DNA of 64,000 bases, from positions 1 through 64,000 of the forward strand of contig NZ_BBXG01000018.1 in NCBI RefSeq assembly GCF_001570605.1, read 5' to 3'. Below, one piece after another: positions 23,545-31,573 of this stretch. The notes beneath the pieces were generated by a model, which was given only the letters and a program-made list of their open reading frames with translations, had not been told where the DNA came from and ran no database searches. The stretch comes from Herbidospora cretacea. Its GTDB lineage: Bacteria; Actinomycetota; Actinomycetes; Streptosporangiales; Streptosporangiaceae. The position numbers were made by a program, and so were the translations under genes. Within the stretch, counting starts at the first letter, position 1. Each line of letters opens with the position of its first letter.

Positions 23545-24635
23545 AGACGATCCGGAGGCCGACCGTGACCATCTCCCACCCACCCCGCTCCATATCCATC
23601 CGCACCCGCTGCACCACGGCCACCTCGCTGCTGGTCCTGACCATCCTCGCGGTGCTGCTCACGCTGGACGCGACCGTCCTGCCCCTGCGCTCCTCCCTGG
23701 AGGCCGCCGCGGACGAGGGCCTGCTGGAGGGCTACGACCTGGAGGTCCTGCTGATCGCGTTCGGCCTGGTGCTGACCGCCGGGGCTGGGGCTGCCACCTG
23801 GTGGGTCGTCGGCCGGGCGCTACGACCTATACGGGCCTTCCGGGCCCACATCGACAAGATCACCGCCAGCAACCTGGGACGCCGCCTGCCCATCCCGCCC
23901 GGGGGCGACGAGTTCGCCGAACTGGCCCGTGCGGCCAACCTCACCTTCGCCCGGCTGGAGGAGGCGGTCGTCCAGCAGCAGGGTTTCGCGGCCATGGCCT
24001 CCCACGAGCTGCGCAACCCCATCGCGGGCCTGCGCGCCGAGCTGGAGGACGCCCTCGAACACCCCGAGGACACCGACCCGGCCCACAGCCTGCGGGCGGC
24101 CCTGACCACGGTCGAGCGCCTGGACACCATCGTCGCCGACCTGCTCGCCCAGGCCCGCCTGGACGCCACGGGCGGCACCGCCCCGCACGAGCTCATCGAC
24201 CTCAGCGAACTCCTCGTCCAGGAGGCCGGCCGGATGAACGGGACGGTCGGCGGCGTCCCGGTCGGGATCGACGTGGCCAGCGACGTGTGGATCTTCGGGT
24301 CGCGCATCCAGCTCGTCCGCGCCCTGGCCAACCTCGTCGGCAACGCCCGGCGGCACGCCGTCTCCTCGGTCGGGCTCAGCCTCACCGCGTCCGCCGACGA
24401 GGCGGTCATCACCGTGACGGACGACGGCCCCGGGATTCCCCCCGCCGACCGTCAGCGCGTCTTCGAGCGGTTCACCCGCCTGGACGACGCCCGCCGCCTC
24501 GACGTGGGCGGCAGTGGGCTGGGCCTGGCCATCACCCGCGACATCGCCGACCGCCACGACGGCACCCTGACGCTGGAGGACTCCAAGGTGGGCGCCCGGT
24601 TCGTGCTGCGGGTCCCGCGCATCGTGGTGCTGTGA
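23541..24635 (+). CDS. Orphan sensor histidine kinase
   Basis: A 364-residue membrane kinase. Two membrane spans (about residues 22-45 and 70-95) enclose a very short extracytoplasmic loop, followed by HAMP (RALRPIRAFRAHIDKI), the phospho-acceptor His in MASHELRNPIAGLRAEL, and an ATPase domain with NLVGNARRHAV, DDGPGIP, FERFTR and GGSGLGLAI. The short sensor loop suggests sensing within the membrane or through a partner protein. No response regulator lies next to it. Its ATG overlaps the stop of the MmyB-domain gene by 4 nt, so that protein is the obvious candidate input partner. The nearest receiver is the single-domain protein at 19438-19845. Confidence 0.9.
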   Translation: MKTIRRPTVTISHPPRSISIRTRCTTATSLLVLTILAVLLTLDATVLPLRSSLEAAADEGLLEGYDLEVLLIAFGLVLTAGAGAATWWVVGRALRPIRAFRAHIDKITASNLGRRLPIPPGGDEFAELARAANLTFARLEEAVVQQQGFAAMASHELRNPIAGLRAELEDALEHPEDTDPAHSLRAALTTVERLDTIVADLLAQARLDATGGTAPHELIDLSELLVQEAGRMNGTVGGVPVGIDVASDVWIFGSRIQLVRALANLVGNARRHAVSSVGLSLTASADEAVITVTDDGPGIPPADRQRVFERFTRLDDARRLDVGGSGLGLAITRDIADRHDGTLTLEDSKVGARFVLRVPRIVVL

Positions 24636-24669
24636 GCAGCGCCGTCAAATCTACGCATATGGTGATTAA

Positions 24670-25512
24670 ATGGACAGCAGTAACCTCTTGGGCGATTTCC
24701 TGCGCGCCCGGCGTGAGGCCACCAGTCCAGCCGAGGCCGGTTTCCTGCACGCCCCCTCCCGCCGCACCCCCGGGCTCCGGCGGGAGGAGGTGGCGATGCT
24801 CGCCGGAGTGAGCATCTCGTACTACGTCCGGCTGGAGCAGGGGCGCGAGCGCAACCCGTCCGCGCAGGTGCTGAGCGCCCTGGCCCGGGTGCTGCGCCTG
24901 GACCCCGACGCCACCGCCTACCTCTACTCGCTCGCGCATCCGTGGGCGCGTCCCCCGGTGGTGACCGGCGTCGTGGAGCAGGCCAGCCCGAGTCTGCTGC
25001 GCCTGGTCGACCTGTCGAGGCACGCCCCCGCGCTGGTGCTGGGCCGCCGCTTCGAGGTGCTTGCCTTCAACCCCCTCGCCGAGGCTCTGTACGAGGGCAT
25101 GGGACAGCTCGACAACTGCGCGCGCATGATCTACCTCAGCCCGAACGCCGCCGACTTCTACCCCGACTGGGAGAAGGCCGCCCGCGCCAAGACCGCCCAG
25201 TTGCGCACCATCGTGGCCGCCGACCCCGACGATCCCTACCTGCGCGACCTGGTGGCGGAGCTCACCGACCGAAGCGCGGACTTCCGCCGCATCTGGGCGC
25301 TGCACGAGGTGCAGACGCGCGGCAACGAGGTGAAGGACCTGCGCCATCCCCGGATGGGCGACCTGACCCTGTCGTGGGAGGTGCTCTCGGTCAGCGGGAC
25401 CGGCCAGAAATTCATCTCCATGGCCGCCGAGCCGGGCAGCCGGACCGAAGCGGCCCTGCGGCAACTGGCCGCCGAACTCGCGGGTCGGGAAGCCCCTTCG
25501 CTGAACCGCTGA
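24670..25512 (+). CDS. XRE family regulator with MmyB-like ligand-binding domain (2)
   Basis: A 280-residue full-length MmyB regulator, 34 nt after the kinase and co-directional with it. HTH: RRTPGLRREEVAMLAGVSISYYVRLEQGRERNPS. Ligand domain: LVDLSRHAPALVLGRRFEVLAFNPLAEALYEG, MIYLSPNAADFYPDWEKAARAKTAQLRTI, LRHPRMGDLTLSWEVL. It closely matches the divergent regulator at 22039-22881 and is probably a paralogue. Being third in a run with the HTH-less domain protein and kinase, it may be the transcriptional output of that unit. Confidence 0.88.
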   Translation: MDSSNLLGDFLRARREATSPAEAGFLHAPSRRTPGLRREEVAMLAGVSISYYVRLEQGRERNPSAQVLSALARVLRLDPDATAYLYSLAHPWARPPVVTGVVEQASPSLLRLVDLSRHAPALVLGRRFEVLAFNPLAEALYEGMGQLDNCARMIYLSPNAADFYPDWEKAARAKTAQLRTIVAADPDDPYLRDLVAELTDRSADFRRIWALHEVQTRGNEVKDLRHPRMGDLTLSWEVLSVSGTGQKFISMAAEPGSRTEAALRQLAAELAGREAPSLNR

Positions 25513-25690
25513 AAACGCTGAACGCGCGTTTTCCGGCGCGCCGTCGGCTGTCTAGAGAAGTCGTCGTTCCTTTTCCCGGCCAGGGCCGTGCACAACGGCT
25601 GTGAGCTGGGCTTTCGTCGTTCTCCTTGGTCAACTCTCGCCGGTCACGGAACGGTAACACCGATGCTTTGTTGAGATATTAACTATCTGT

Positions 25691-25705
25691 GTCAAGGTAC
25701 TTGAC
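25691..25705. promoter_or_regulatory. Inverted repeat upstream of polyamine operon
   Basis: Perfect GTCAAG-GTA-CTTGAC about 90 bp before the decarboxylase start, in an otherwise empty, AT-richer 280-bp intergenic stretch (25513-25794). Candidate operator; the regulator is unknown. Confidence 0.55.
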
Positions 25706-25794
25706 TACTCTCGGGCCTGCCTGAATTGGTTGTTCGGAACCGGAGAATCCCCGATGGAACCCCTGCATCCGTACCTCCGCCCAGAGTCAGTCCA

Positions 25795-26979
25795 ATGAGC
25801 GCGTCCCCCAAGCCGGAGCCGACGGCCATCCTCCGCGCACGCGCGTACGCGAGAACCCATCACCTGCCCAGCCCTTCTCTGCTGATCGACCTGCCTACGG
25901 TGGCCGCGGCGTACCGTGCGCTCGCCGACGCGTTCCCCGGCGCCGGCATCCTGTACGCCGTCAAGGCCAACGCCGCCCCCGAGGTGATCTCGGCGCTGGC
26001 CGAACTCGGGTCGGGGTTCGACGTCGCCAGCGTCGGCGAGGTCGAACGCTGCCTCGCCCGCGGCGTCCCCGGCCGCTTCCTCAGCTACAGCAACCCCGTG
26101 AAGAAGGCCTCCGACATCGCCGCCGCCTACCGGCTCGGAGTCCGCACCTTCGCCTTCGACAACCCCCGCGACCTGTCCCACATCGCCCGGTGGGCGCCCG
26201 GGTCGAACGTCTTCTGCCGGATCGCCGTCAGCCCGCCCGACGCGGTGATGCCGTTCGGCGGCAAGTTCGGCTGCGACCCCGACGCGGCGCCCCAGCTGCT
26301 CGCCGACGCGGCGGCCCTCGGCCTGCGGCCCCTCGGCATCACCTGGCACGTCGGCTCCCAGCAGTGCAACCCCGACGCCTGGGACGTCGGCATCGCGGCG
26401 GCGGCGAAGATCGCGTTGCAGCTCGACTCGGCCGGCATCCCGCTGCCGATGATCAATATCGGCGGGGGGCTGCCCATCTCGTACAGCCCGACCCCCGCCT
26501 TCGGGAACCCGGCGCTGGTCGAGGTGCTCGGCCAGGCCGTCGACGCCTCGCTCAACCGTCACTTCGGCAGCCGCAACCGGCCGCGTCTCGTCCTGGAGCC
26601 GGGGCGGGCGATCGTCGGACCGGCCGGGATCCTGCGGGCCGAGGTGGTGACCGTCCGGGAGGGCCGGGCCGCCGACCTGCGACGCTGGGTGTTCCTGGAC
26701 GTCGGCCGCTACAACGGGCTCGTCGAGACCGAACGCGAGGCCATCGCCTACCGGCTGCGCACCCCCGGCGTGACCGGGCCGACCGGTCCCGTCGTGCTGG
26801 CCGGGCCGACCAGCGACGGCGACGACGTGATCTACCAGCGCGTCCAGTACGAACTCCCCCTGGCGCTGGCGCCCGGCGACGTGGTGGAGTTCCTCGACGC
26901 GGGGGCGTACACCTCCAGCTACTCCTGCGCCTCGGTCAACGGGCTGCCCGCCCTCCCGACGTTCTGCGTGGAGGGGTGA
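25795..26979 (+). CDS. Fold-type III PLP decarboxylase, ornithine/lysine decarboxylase-like
   Basis: A 394-residue eukaryotic-type (fold III) basic amino acid decarboxylase, expected to make putrescine or cadaverine. PLP Lys is in LYAVKANAAPEV, the PLP-stacking His in ITWHVGSQQ, the phosphate loop in NIGGGLP, and the Glu/Arg pair in LEPGRAIVG. The C-terminal active-site segment reads GPTSDGDDVIY, where ornithine decarboxylases normally have Cys in GPTCD, so this position is Ser. LDAGAYTSSYS closes the barrel/sheet interface. ATG 25795 gives the standard length. The stop overlaps the next start (TGATG). With AdoMet decarboxylase and an aminopropyltransferase behind it, a spermidine-type pathway is the best reading; substrate choice (ornithine, lysine, or a diaminoacid) remains open. 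Confidence 0.88.
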   Translation: MSASPKPEPTAILRARAYARTHHLPSPSLLIDLPTVAAAYRALADAFPGAGILYAVKANAAPEVISALAELGSGFDVASVGEVERCLARGVPGRFLSYSNPVKKASDIAAAYRLGVRTFAFDNPRDLSHIARWAPGSNVFCRIAVSPPDAVMPFGGKFGCDPDAAPQLLADAAALGLRPLGITWHVGSQQCNPDAWDVGIAAAAKIALQLDSAGIPLPMINIGGGLPISYSPTPAFGNPALVEVLGQAVDASLNRHFGSRNRPRLVLEPGRAIVGPAGILRAEVVTVREGRAADLRRWVFLDVGRYNGLVETEREAIAYRLRTPGVTGPTGPVVLAGPTSDGDDVIYQRVQYELPLALAPGDVVEFLDAGAYTSSYSCASVNGLPALPTFCVEG

Positions 26980-27356
26980 TGACGGTCGCGATCGGCGAGT
27001 TCGCCGGATGTCACGTGCTGGCCGAACTCCGGGAGGTCGACGCCGGCCTCCTCGACGACCTCGCCCACCTGGAGGCCGCGCTCAAGCGGGCGCTCGCCGC
27101 GTCGGGCGCGACCGTCCTGGACATGACCTCCCACCGGTTCATGCCGCAGGGGGTCACCATCCTGGCGCTGCTGGCCGAGTCCCACGCGTCGCTGCACACC
27201 TACCCCGAGCACGCCGCCGTCTTCGTCGACGTGTTCACCTGTGGGGCGGCCGACCCGCGCACCGCGGTCGACCTGCTCACCCATGAGCTCCAGCCCGGGA
27301 GGGTCACCGTCCAGGTGATCACCCGGGGCGACATCCCCGCGGAGGCAACCTCATGA
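26979..27356 (+). CDS. speD: S-adenosylmethionine decarboxylase proenzyme
   Basis: A 125-residue bacterial class 1B AdoMet decarboxylase. The self-cleavage site is Glu-Ser in LLAESHASLHTYPEH; the Ser becomes the pyruvoyl group. The His of the same motif and the Cys in VDVFTCGAADP are the processing and catalytic residues. It makes decarboxylated AdoMet, the aminopropyl donor for spermidine synthase. ATG 26979 overlaps the preceding stop, and its own TGA overlaps the spermidine synthase ATG. The three genes therefore form one translationally coupled unit. Confidence 0.93.
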   Translation: MTVAIGEFAGCHVLAELREVDAGLLDDLAHLEAALKRALAASGATVLDMTSHRFMPQGVTILALLAESHASLHTYPEHAAVFVDVFTCGAADPRTAVDLLTHELQPGRVTVQVITRGDIPAEATS

Positions 27357-28273
27357 TCACCATCAACGGCACCACCTGGGTCGCCGAGCCCATCGCCGAC
27401 GGCATGGAGCGGCTCTGGCGCGTGGACGAGGTCATCCACAGCGAGACCACGCCCTTCCAGAACCTCGACTTCGCCCGCACCGCCCACGGGATCACCCTGT
27501 TCGCCAACGGCGAGCGCCAGAGCAGCGAGCAGACCCAGCAGGTCTACCACGAGGCCCTGACCATCCCGCCGGTGCTTCTGGCCGCCCGGGTGGACCGGTG
27601 CCTGGTCATCGGATCGAGCGAGGGCGTCGCCTGCCAGATGCTCGTGGCCTGCGGCGCGAGCCGGGTCGACCACGTCGACATCGACGAGCAGGCGGTCCGC
27701 CTGTGCGCCACCCGCCTGCCCTACGGCTACACGGAGAAGGAGCTGCGGGCCGCCGAGACCGGCGACGGCCCGGTCCACGTCCACTACGAGGACGGCTACG
27801 CCTTCGTCGAGGCCGCCGTCCGGGCGGGCGAGACGTGGGACGTCGTCATCGTCGACCTCCCCGACGAGACCGACGACGGCCAGGCCCAGCACGACCGCCT
27901 CTACGGCTCGGCGTTCCTCAACCTGTGCGCCCGTGCGCTGGCCCCCGGCGGTGTCATCTCCACCCAGGCCGGCTGCCCGACGATGTGGCGGCAGGCGACG
28001 CTGCGCCGCTCATGGGCCAACTTCATCGCCCAGTTCCCGACGGTGGTCTACTTCGGATCGGCGGCACACGAATGGGCCTTCATCAGCGGCCGCAGGGACA
28101 CCGTGGACCGGCCCCACGACGTCATGGCGAAACGGCTCCGCACCCTTTCGTACCGCCCGGCAAGCATCGACGTCCCCACCCTGGACGCCGCCCTCGTCCC
28201 GCCGCTGGAGGTCCGGGGAAAGTACCCGAAACCGTGGCGACGCCGTCCTTTCGGGGGGCCGTCACCCCGCTGA
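27353..28273 (+). CDS. speE: Spermidine synthase-like aminopropyltransferase
   Basis: A 306-residue Rossmann aminopropyltransferase, transferring the propylamine group from decarboxylated AdoMet to a diamine and releasing methylthioadenosine. Family marks are QVYHEALTIPP, the nucleotide-binding LVIGSSEGVACQML, the acidic VDIDEQAV, and the catalytic-Asp strand DVVIVDLPDETDD, where canonical enzymes have DSTDP. The C-terminal 60 residues are rich in Arg/Pro and longer than usual. GGAGG precedes ATG 27353. The altered DLPDE loop hints at a different amine acceptor. Its by-product can be recycled by the methionine salvage genes at 30937-42426. Confidence 0.88.
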   Translation: MITINGTTWVAEPIADGMERLWRVDEVIHSETTPFQNLDFARTAHGITLFANGERQSSEQTQQVYHEALTIPPVLLAARVDRCLVIGSSEGVACQMLVACGASRVDHVDIDEQAVRLCATRLPYGYTEKELRAAETGDGPVHVHYEDGYAFVEAAVRAGETWDVVIVDLPDETDDGQAQHDRLYGSAFLNLCARALAPGGVISTQAGCPTMWRQATLRRSWANFIAQFPTVVYFGSAAHEWAFISGRRDTVDRPHDVMAKRLRTLSYRPASIDVPTLDAALVPPLEVRGKYPKPWRRRPFGGPSPR

Positions 28274-28331
28274 TGACGTTCACCGTCGAAGGCGTCCGTG
28301 AGGTCCTCTGGCTTCCGGAGAACTGATCGAA

Positions 28332-28362
28332 CGAGGGCTCCGGAGTCGATCCGGAGCCCTCG
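28332..28362. terminator. Bidirectional terminator hairpin
   Basis: A perfect 13-bp stem (CGAGGGCTCCGGA with its complement) and 5-nt loop lies between the convergent polyamine operon and the toxin-antitoxin genes. It is placed to end transcription from both sides. Confidence 0.85.
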
Positions 28363-28367
28363 TGGCG

Positions 28368-28791
28368 TCACTCGCCCGGGTCGCGGATCTCGCGGATGTG
28401 CAGGGGCTCGTCGAGCGCCGCCGAAGGGTCACGCCAGTGGGCGGCGTCGAGGGTCAGGATGGGGCACACCGCCACGTCCGCGATCGCGGCCACGTGAGCG
28501 TCGCCGTGGGGGAGGCCCGTTCTGGTGATCATGGACGCCAGGGCGAGGATCTGCCGGGGGCCGCTGAGCGGGGCGACGGTGACCGCGTCGAGGAGGTCCA
28601 TCCCCGCGAGCAGGTCGGCGGCGTCGTCTCCCCGGTTCGCCGTCGCCGCGTCGGCCATGGCCAGAGCGGGGACCACCACAGGATGGCCCCTGGCGTCCAA
28701 GCCCTGGATGAGCGCGATGAGGTCGGCGTCGCCCCGGGCGATCTCGGACAGCAGGCCGGTGTCGAGGATGTAGGGGGGGCGGGGTGGTCAC
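28368..28791 (-). pseudogene. VapC-like PIN-domain toxin, frame broken at a 7-G run
   Basis: Downstream of the antitoxin, one frame encodes a PIN domain: YILDTGLLSEIARG, a GDAHVAAIAD acidic motif, and LTLDAAHWRDP. These carry the Asp residues that bind metal in PIN ribonucleases. That frame has no start codon before the first catalytic Asp. The only plausible start is GTG 28791, overlapping the antitoxin stop (GTGA), and it is in the wrong frame by one base. Removing one G from the run of seven at 28773-28779 (plus strand) would give MTTPPPYILDTG and a normal toxin of about 140 residues. So the toxin is inactivated, phase variable at the G run, or carries a base-calling error. Confidence 0.72.
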
Positions 28792-29009
28792 TGACCCTGG
28801 CTTTCCAGGTGGGCGAGCATGCGGGCGACATGGTCGGGATCGGCCTGGGCGACCTTGGCGCTCCACAGGGACCGCAGGCGGCGTTCCTCCTGCACCCTCG
28901 CGGCCACCGCCTCGTTGACGTAGGCCGACAGGGACCTGCCGGAATGGGCCTTGGCGTACTCCAGCAGGTCGGAGTCGAGGGTGACGCTGACGACTTCCTT
29001 CGATGCCAT
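28788..29009 (-). CDS. VapB-like ribbon-helix-helix antitoxin
   Basis: A 73-residue protein. The opening KEVVSVTLDSDLLEYAKAHSGRSLSAYVNEAVAARV is a ribbon-helix-helix DNA-binding domain, followed by a short tail that would bind and inhibit the toxin. The ATG gives the expected start right at the RHH strand. It precedes the PIN-domain frame, the usual antitoxin-toxin order, and would repress its own promoter in the 95 bp between it and the divergent cyclotransferase-peptidase gene. Confidence 0.8.
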   Translation of the reverse strand: MASKEVVSVTLDSDLLEYAKAHSGRSLSAYVNEAVAARVQEERRLRSLWSAKVAQADPDHVARMLAHLESQGQ

Positions 29010-29104
29010 GGCCGCATGCTATTAGCGCACTAAGATCTTTTCCACCGGCCCGAGGACGGCGAGGATCGTCCTTATATCCTGCGAGGAGCCGGATCGGCAC
29101 CGTG

Positions 29105-30142
29105 ATGGGGGTTGCCTTGTCTGATCAGCTGCTCTTCTCCTACGGGACCCTGCGTCTGCCGCAGGTCCAGCGGGCCCGGTTCGGCCGGGAGCTCGACGGG
29201 CGGCCCGACGCCCTTGTCGGGTTCCGCCTGGAGACGGTGAAGATCACCGACGCGTCGGTCGTCGCCGACAGCGGCAGCGACGAGCACCCCGTCGCGCTTC
29301 CCTCGGACGACTCCTCGGATCAGGTCGAGGGCACGGTGTTCACGCTCACGCCGCAGGACCTCGCCGCCGCCGACGCCTACGAGGTCGACGACTACCTGCG
29401 GGTCAAGGCCGACCTGCGGTCGGGGGAGAAGGCGTGGGTGTACGTCGACGCCGCGACCGCCGAGGAGTTCCGGGCCCGGCGGCTGCTGAACGCTCAGGCC
29501 AACGCGATCACCCTGTTCGACGAGATCGTCAAACGGGAGCTCATCGCGCCGGGGCGGCGGGAGCGGGAGATCAGCGACGCCATCCGCGACCTGGCCGACG
29601 AGATGTTCGGCACCACCCGCCACTGGCACAAGCGGATCGTCCGGTCGGGGCCCAACACCCTGTTCCCCTATCGGGAGAACCCGCCCGACCGGGCCGTCGA
29701 GGCCGACGACATCGTGTTCTGCGACTTCGGGCCGATCTTCGAGGAGTTCGAGGCCGACCTCGGGCGGACCTACGTCCTCGGCGACGACCCCGTGAAGCGC
29801 CGCCTGGCCGAGGACCTGCCGGCCGTCTTCGAGGCCGGGCGGGAGTTCTTCGCCGCCGACCCGGACATGACGGGAGACCGGCTGTTCGCCGAGGTCGACC
29901 GGCTGTCCCGGGAGCGCGGCTGGACCTTCGGCGGGTCCATCGCCGGTCACCTGGTCGGGGAGTTCCCCCACGAGAAGATCGACGCCGCCGACATCGAGTC
30001 GTACGTCGCGCCGGGCAGCACCACCCCGATGCGGCGCAGGGACAAGGCGGGCCGGGTCGCCCACTGGATCCTGGAGATCCACCTGGTCGACCCGGAACGC
30101 GGCTTCGGCGGCTTCTACGAGCAACTGCTCGACCTCGGCTGA
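29105..30142 (+). CDS. Gamma-glutamylcyclotransferase (AIG2-like) fused to M24 metallopeptidase
   Basis: A 345-residue two-domain protein. Residues about 5-125 are an AIG2/GGCT domain: LLFSYGTLRLPQVQR (YGTL motif) and AADAYEVDDYLR with the catalytic Glu. Residues about 145-345 are an M24 (methionine aminopeptidase/prolidase) domain, NAQANAITLFDEIVKREL onward. Its five metal ligands appear conserved: Asp in CDFGPIFEEFEADLGRTY (two), His in AGHLVGEF, Glu in ILEIHL, and Glu in GGFYEQL. GTG 29102 and TTG 29117 are alternative starts (GGGGG precedes TTG). The two activities could act in sequence on gamma-glutamyl or oxoproline peptides. The fusion is continuous with no frame break. Confidence 0.82.
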   Translation: MGVALSDQLLFSYGTLRLPQVQRARFGRELDGRPDALVGFRLETVKITDASVVADSGSDEHPVALPSDDSSDQVEGTVFTLTPQDLAAADAYEVDDYLRVKADLRSGEKAWVYVDAATAEEFRARRLLNAQANAITLFDEIVKRELIAPGRREREISDAIRDLADEMFGTTRHWHKRIVRSGPNTLFPYRENPPDRAVEADDIVFCDFGPIFEEFEADLGRTYVLGDDPVKRRLAEDLPAVFEAGREFFAADPDMTGDRLFAEVDRLSRERGWTFGGSIAGHLVGEFPHEKIDAADIESYVAPGSTTPMRRRDKAGRVAHWILEIHLVDPERGFGGFYEQLLDLG

Positions 30143-30146
30143 CTGG

Positions 30147-30872
30147 TCAGCCCAGCACGAGCCTGACCAGTTCGCCCAGGCCGTACGCCGCCCACAGCGA
30201 CACGATGCCCAAGGCGATCGACCAGGCGCAGCCGCGCCCGCCCGTCATCCGCCCGGCCACCGGCCTTCCCGGGCCGGGGCCTCGCCACATCGGCCGGGGT
30301 TCGAGGAGCAGGAACAGCAGCACGCCGAACTGGCCGATCGTGCAGAACCAGAACCAGGCCCACGTGTTGGCCAGCCGGCTCGTGGTGTAGAGCATGAGCA
30401 GGAAAGCGGCCACCCAGGCGACCGCCGTCCACAGCAGGGGGTCGCCGCCGCGGAACGCGAACGGCCATCGGGGCAGGATCCAGAGGATCGTAGGCTGCTG
30501 CTCCAGACCCCTCTCGTGCCGCCACGACGGAGGACGCTTCGCTCCGCGCAGGTCCGTCAGCAGCCGGTCGTTGTCATACCGGCCGCGTGCGTCGGTGAAG
30601 GTGCGTCCGTCCTCGGACCAGGGGATCTCGTGCCAGATCAGCGGCGACTCCGACCACACCAGGGACGAGAGACCACCGTCGCCGGCGAGGCGGACGGCCA
30701 CGCGGTCGACCTGGTCCGCCGCCAGGGCGGCCTTGAAGCGATCGAGGGTGCGGGGCGACGGCAGCGCCGGCGCGCTGGTGACGACGGCGCCGGCCGTCAG
30801 GGTCAGCAGCAGGGCCACCCTGACGGCGAAGGCCGTGCCGAGGAGGATCCGCGACTTCAGACCCGGGTCCAT
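30147..30872 (-). CDS. Uncharacterised four-span membrane protein
   Basis: 241 residues. One membrane span near the N-terminus (LLLTLTAGAVVTSA), a soluble domain of about 100 residues with Trp-rich segments (SLVWSESPLIWHEIPWSEDG), then three spans (LLWTAVAWVAAFLLMLY, AWFWFCTIGQFGVLLFLLL, and a C-terminal WSIALGIVSLWAAYG). I recognise no family. It converges on the cyclotransferase-peptidase gene with only 4 nt between stops, and starts 64 nt downstream of the mtnD stop on the same strand. Confidence 0.65.
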   Translation of the reverse strand: MDPGLKSRILLGTAFAVRVALLLTLTAGAVVTSAPALPSPRTLDRFKAALAADQVDRVAVRLAGDGGLSSLVWSESPLIWHEIPWSEDGRTFTDARGRYDNDRLLTDLRGAKRPPSWRHERGLEQQPTILWILPRWPFAFRGGDPLLWTAVAWVAAFLLMLYTTSRLANTWAWFWFCTIGQFGVLLFLLLEPRPMWRGPGPGRPVAGRMTGGRGCAWSIALGIVSLWAAYGLGELVRLVLG

Positions 30873-30936
30873 GTCCCCTTGCTACCGCAGCGGACGGGCC
30901 TTTCCCGTCCGCTGGCGGCAACGTGGCGCGATCCGG

Positions 30937-31506
30937 CTAGGCCGCGCGTCCGGCGGCGATGGTGTCGTAGTCGGGGATGCGCGAGGAGATCTGGTCGCCG
31001 GTGAAGTCGCCGATCCAGCCGTCGTCGTCGTGGAAGAAGCGGATGGCGGTGAAATGGGGGTTGGTGCCCATGTCGAACCAGTGGGTGGTGTTCTTCGGCA
31101 CGCTCAGCAGGTCGCCGGGCTCGCAGAACACGGCGTTCACCCTGCCGTCGACGTGGAGGTAGAAGATGCCCGAGCCGGCCACGAAGAAGCGGACCTCGTC
31201 GTCGTCGTGGGTGTGCTCGTTGAGGAACTTCGCGCGGGCCCCGGCGGCGACGTCGGCGGGGGCGTCGGGGCCGAGCTTGGCGACGTCGACGAAGGTGTAG
31301 CCCTCCTCGGCGACGACGGCGGCGATCTCGTCCTTGTAGGCGGCGAGGACCTCGTCCTGGGTGGCGTCGCCGAGACCGTCGCGGATGTCCCAGTGGCGCA
31401 GGCGGACGCCGATCTCCTTGAGGGCGGCGGCGATCTCGGCCTGGTCCTCGGTCCGCAGGAGGGTCTCGGGGGCCGGGCCGTCGGTGTACACAGTGAGGTA
31501 GGTCAT
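30937..31506 (-). CDS. mtnD: Acireductone dioxygenase
   Basis: A 189-residue cupin that oxidises the acireductone intermediate of methionine salvage to 4-methylthio-2-oxobutanoate plus formate (Fe form). The metal-binding motif [23 protein letters not shown] supplies two His and a Glu. The second cupin motif, NTTHWFDMG, supplies the remaining His. Length and motifs match the family closely. It is divergent from the ribose-type importer/mtnK operon, with a palindrome in the short shared promoter region. It completes the set mtnK-A-B-C-D found here. Confidence 0.93.
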   Translation of the reverse strand: MTYLTVYTDGPAPETLLRTEDQAEIAAALKEIGVRLRHWDIRDGLGDATQDEVLAAYKDEIAAVVAEEGYTFVDVAKLGPDAPADVAAGARAKFLNEHTHDDDEVRFFVAGSGIFYLHVDGRVNAVFCEPGDLLSVPKNTTHWFDMGTNPHFTAIRFFHDDDGWIGDFTGDQISSRIPDYDTIAAGRAA

Positions 31507-31543
31507 GGGCTTCGTCCCTAATCAACGGCTATCTGCGTAAATC

Positions 31544-31558
31544 CTACTTGAAAAGTAG
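31544..31558. promoter_or_regulatory. Operator candidate between mtnD and importer/mtnK operon
   Basis: A perfect inverted repeat, CTACTT-GAA-AAGTAG, sits in the 67-bp divergent promoter. A related TCCTAC/GTAGGA element occurs twice in the promoter of the BMP importer-mtn operon (42479-42549). Confidence 0.55.
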
Positions 31559-31573
31559 ACAATATCCGAGCCG

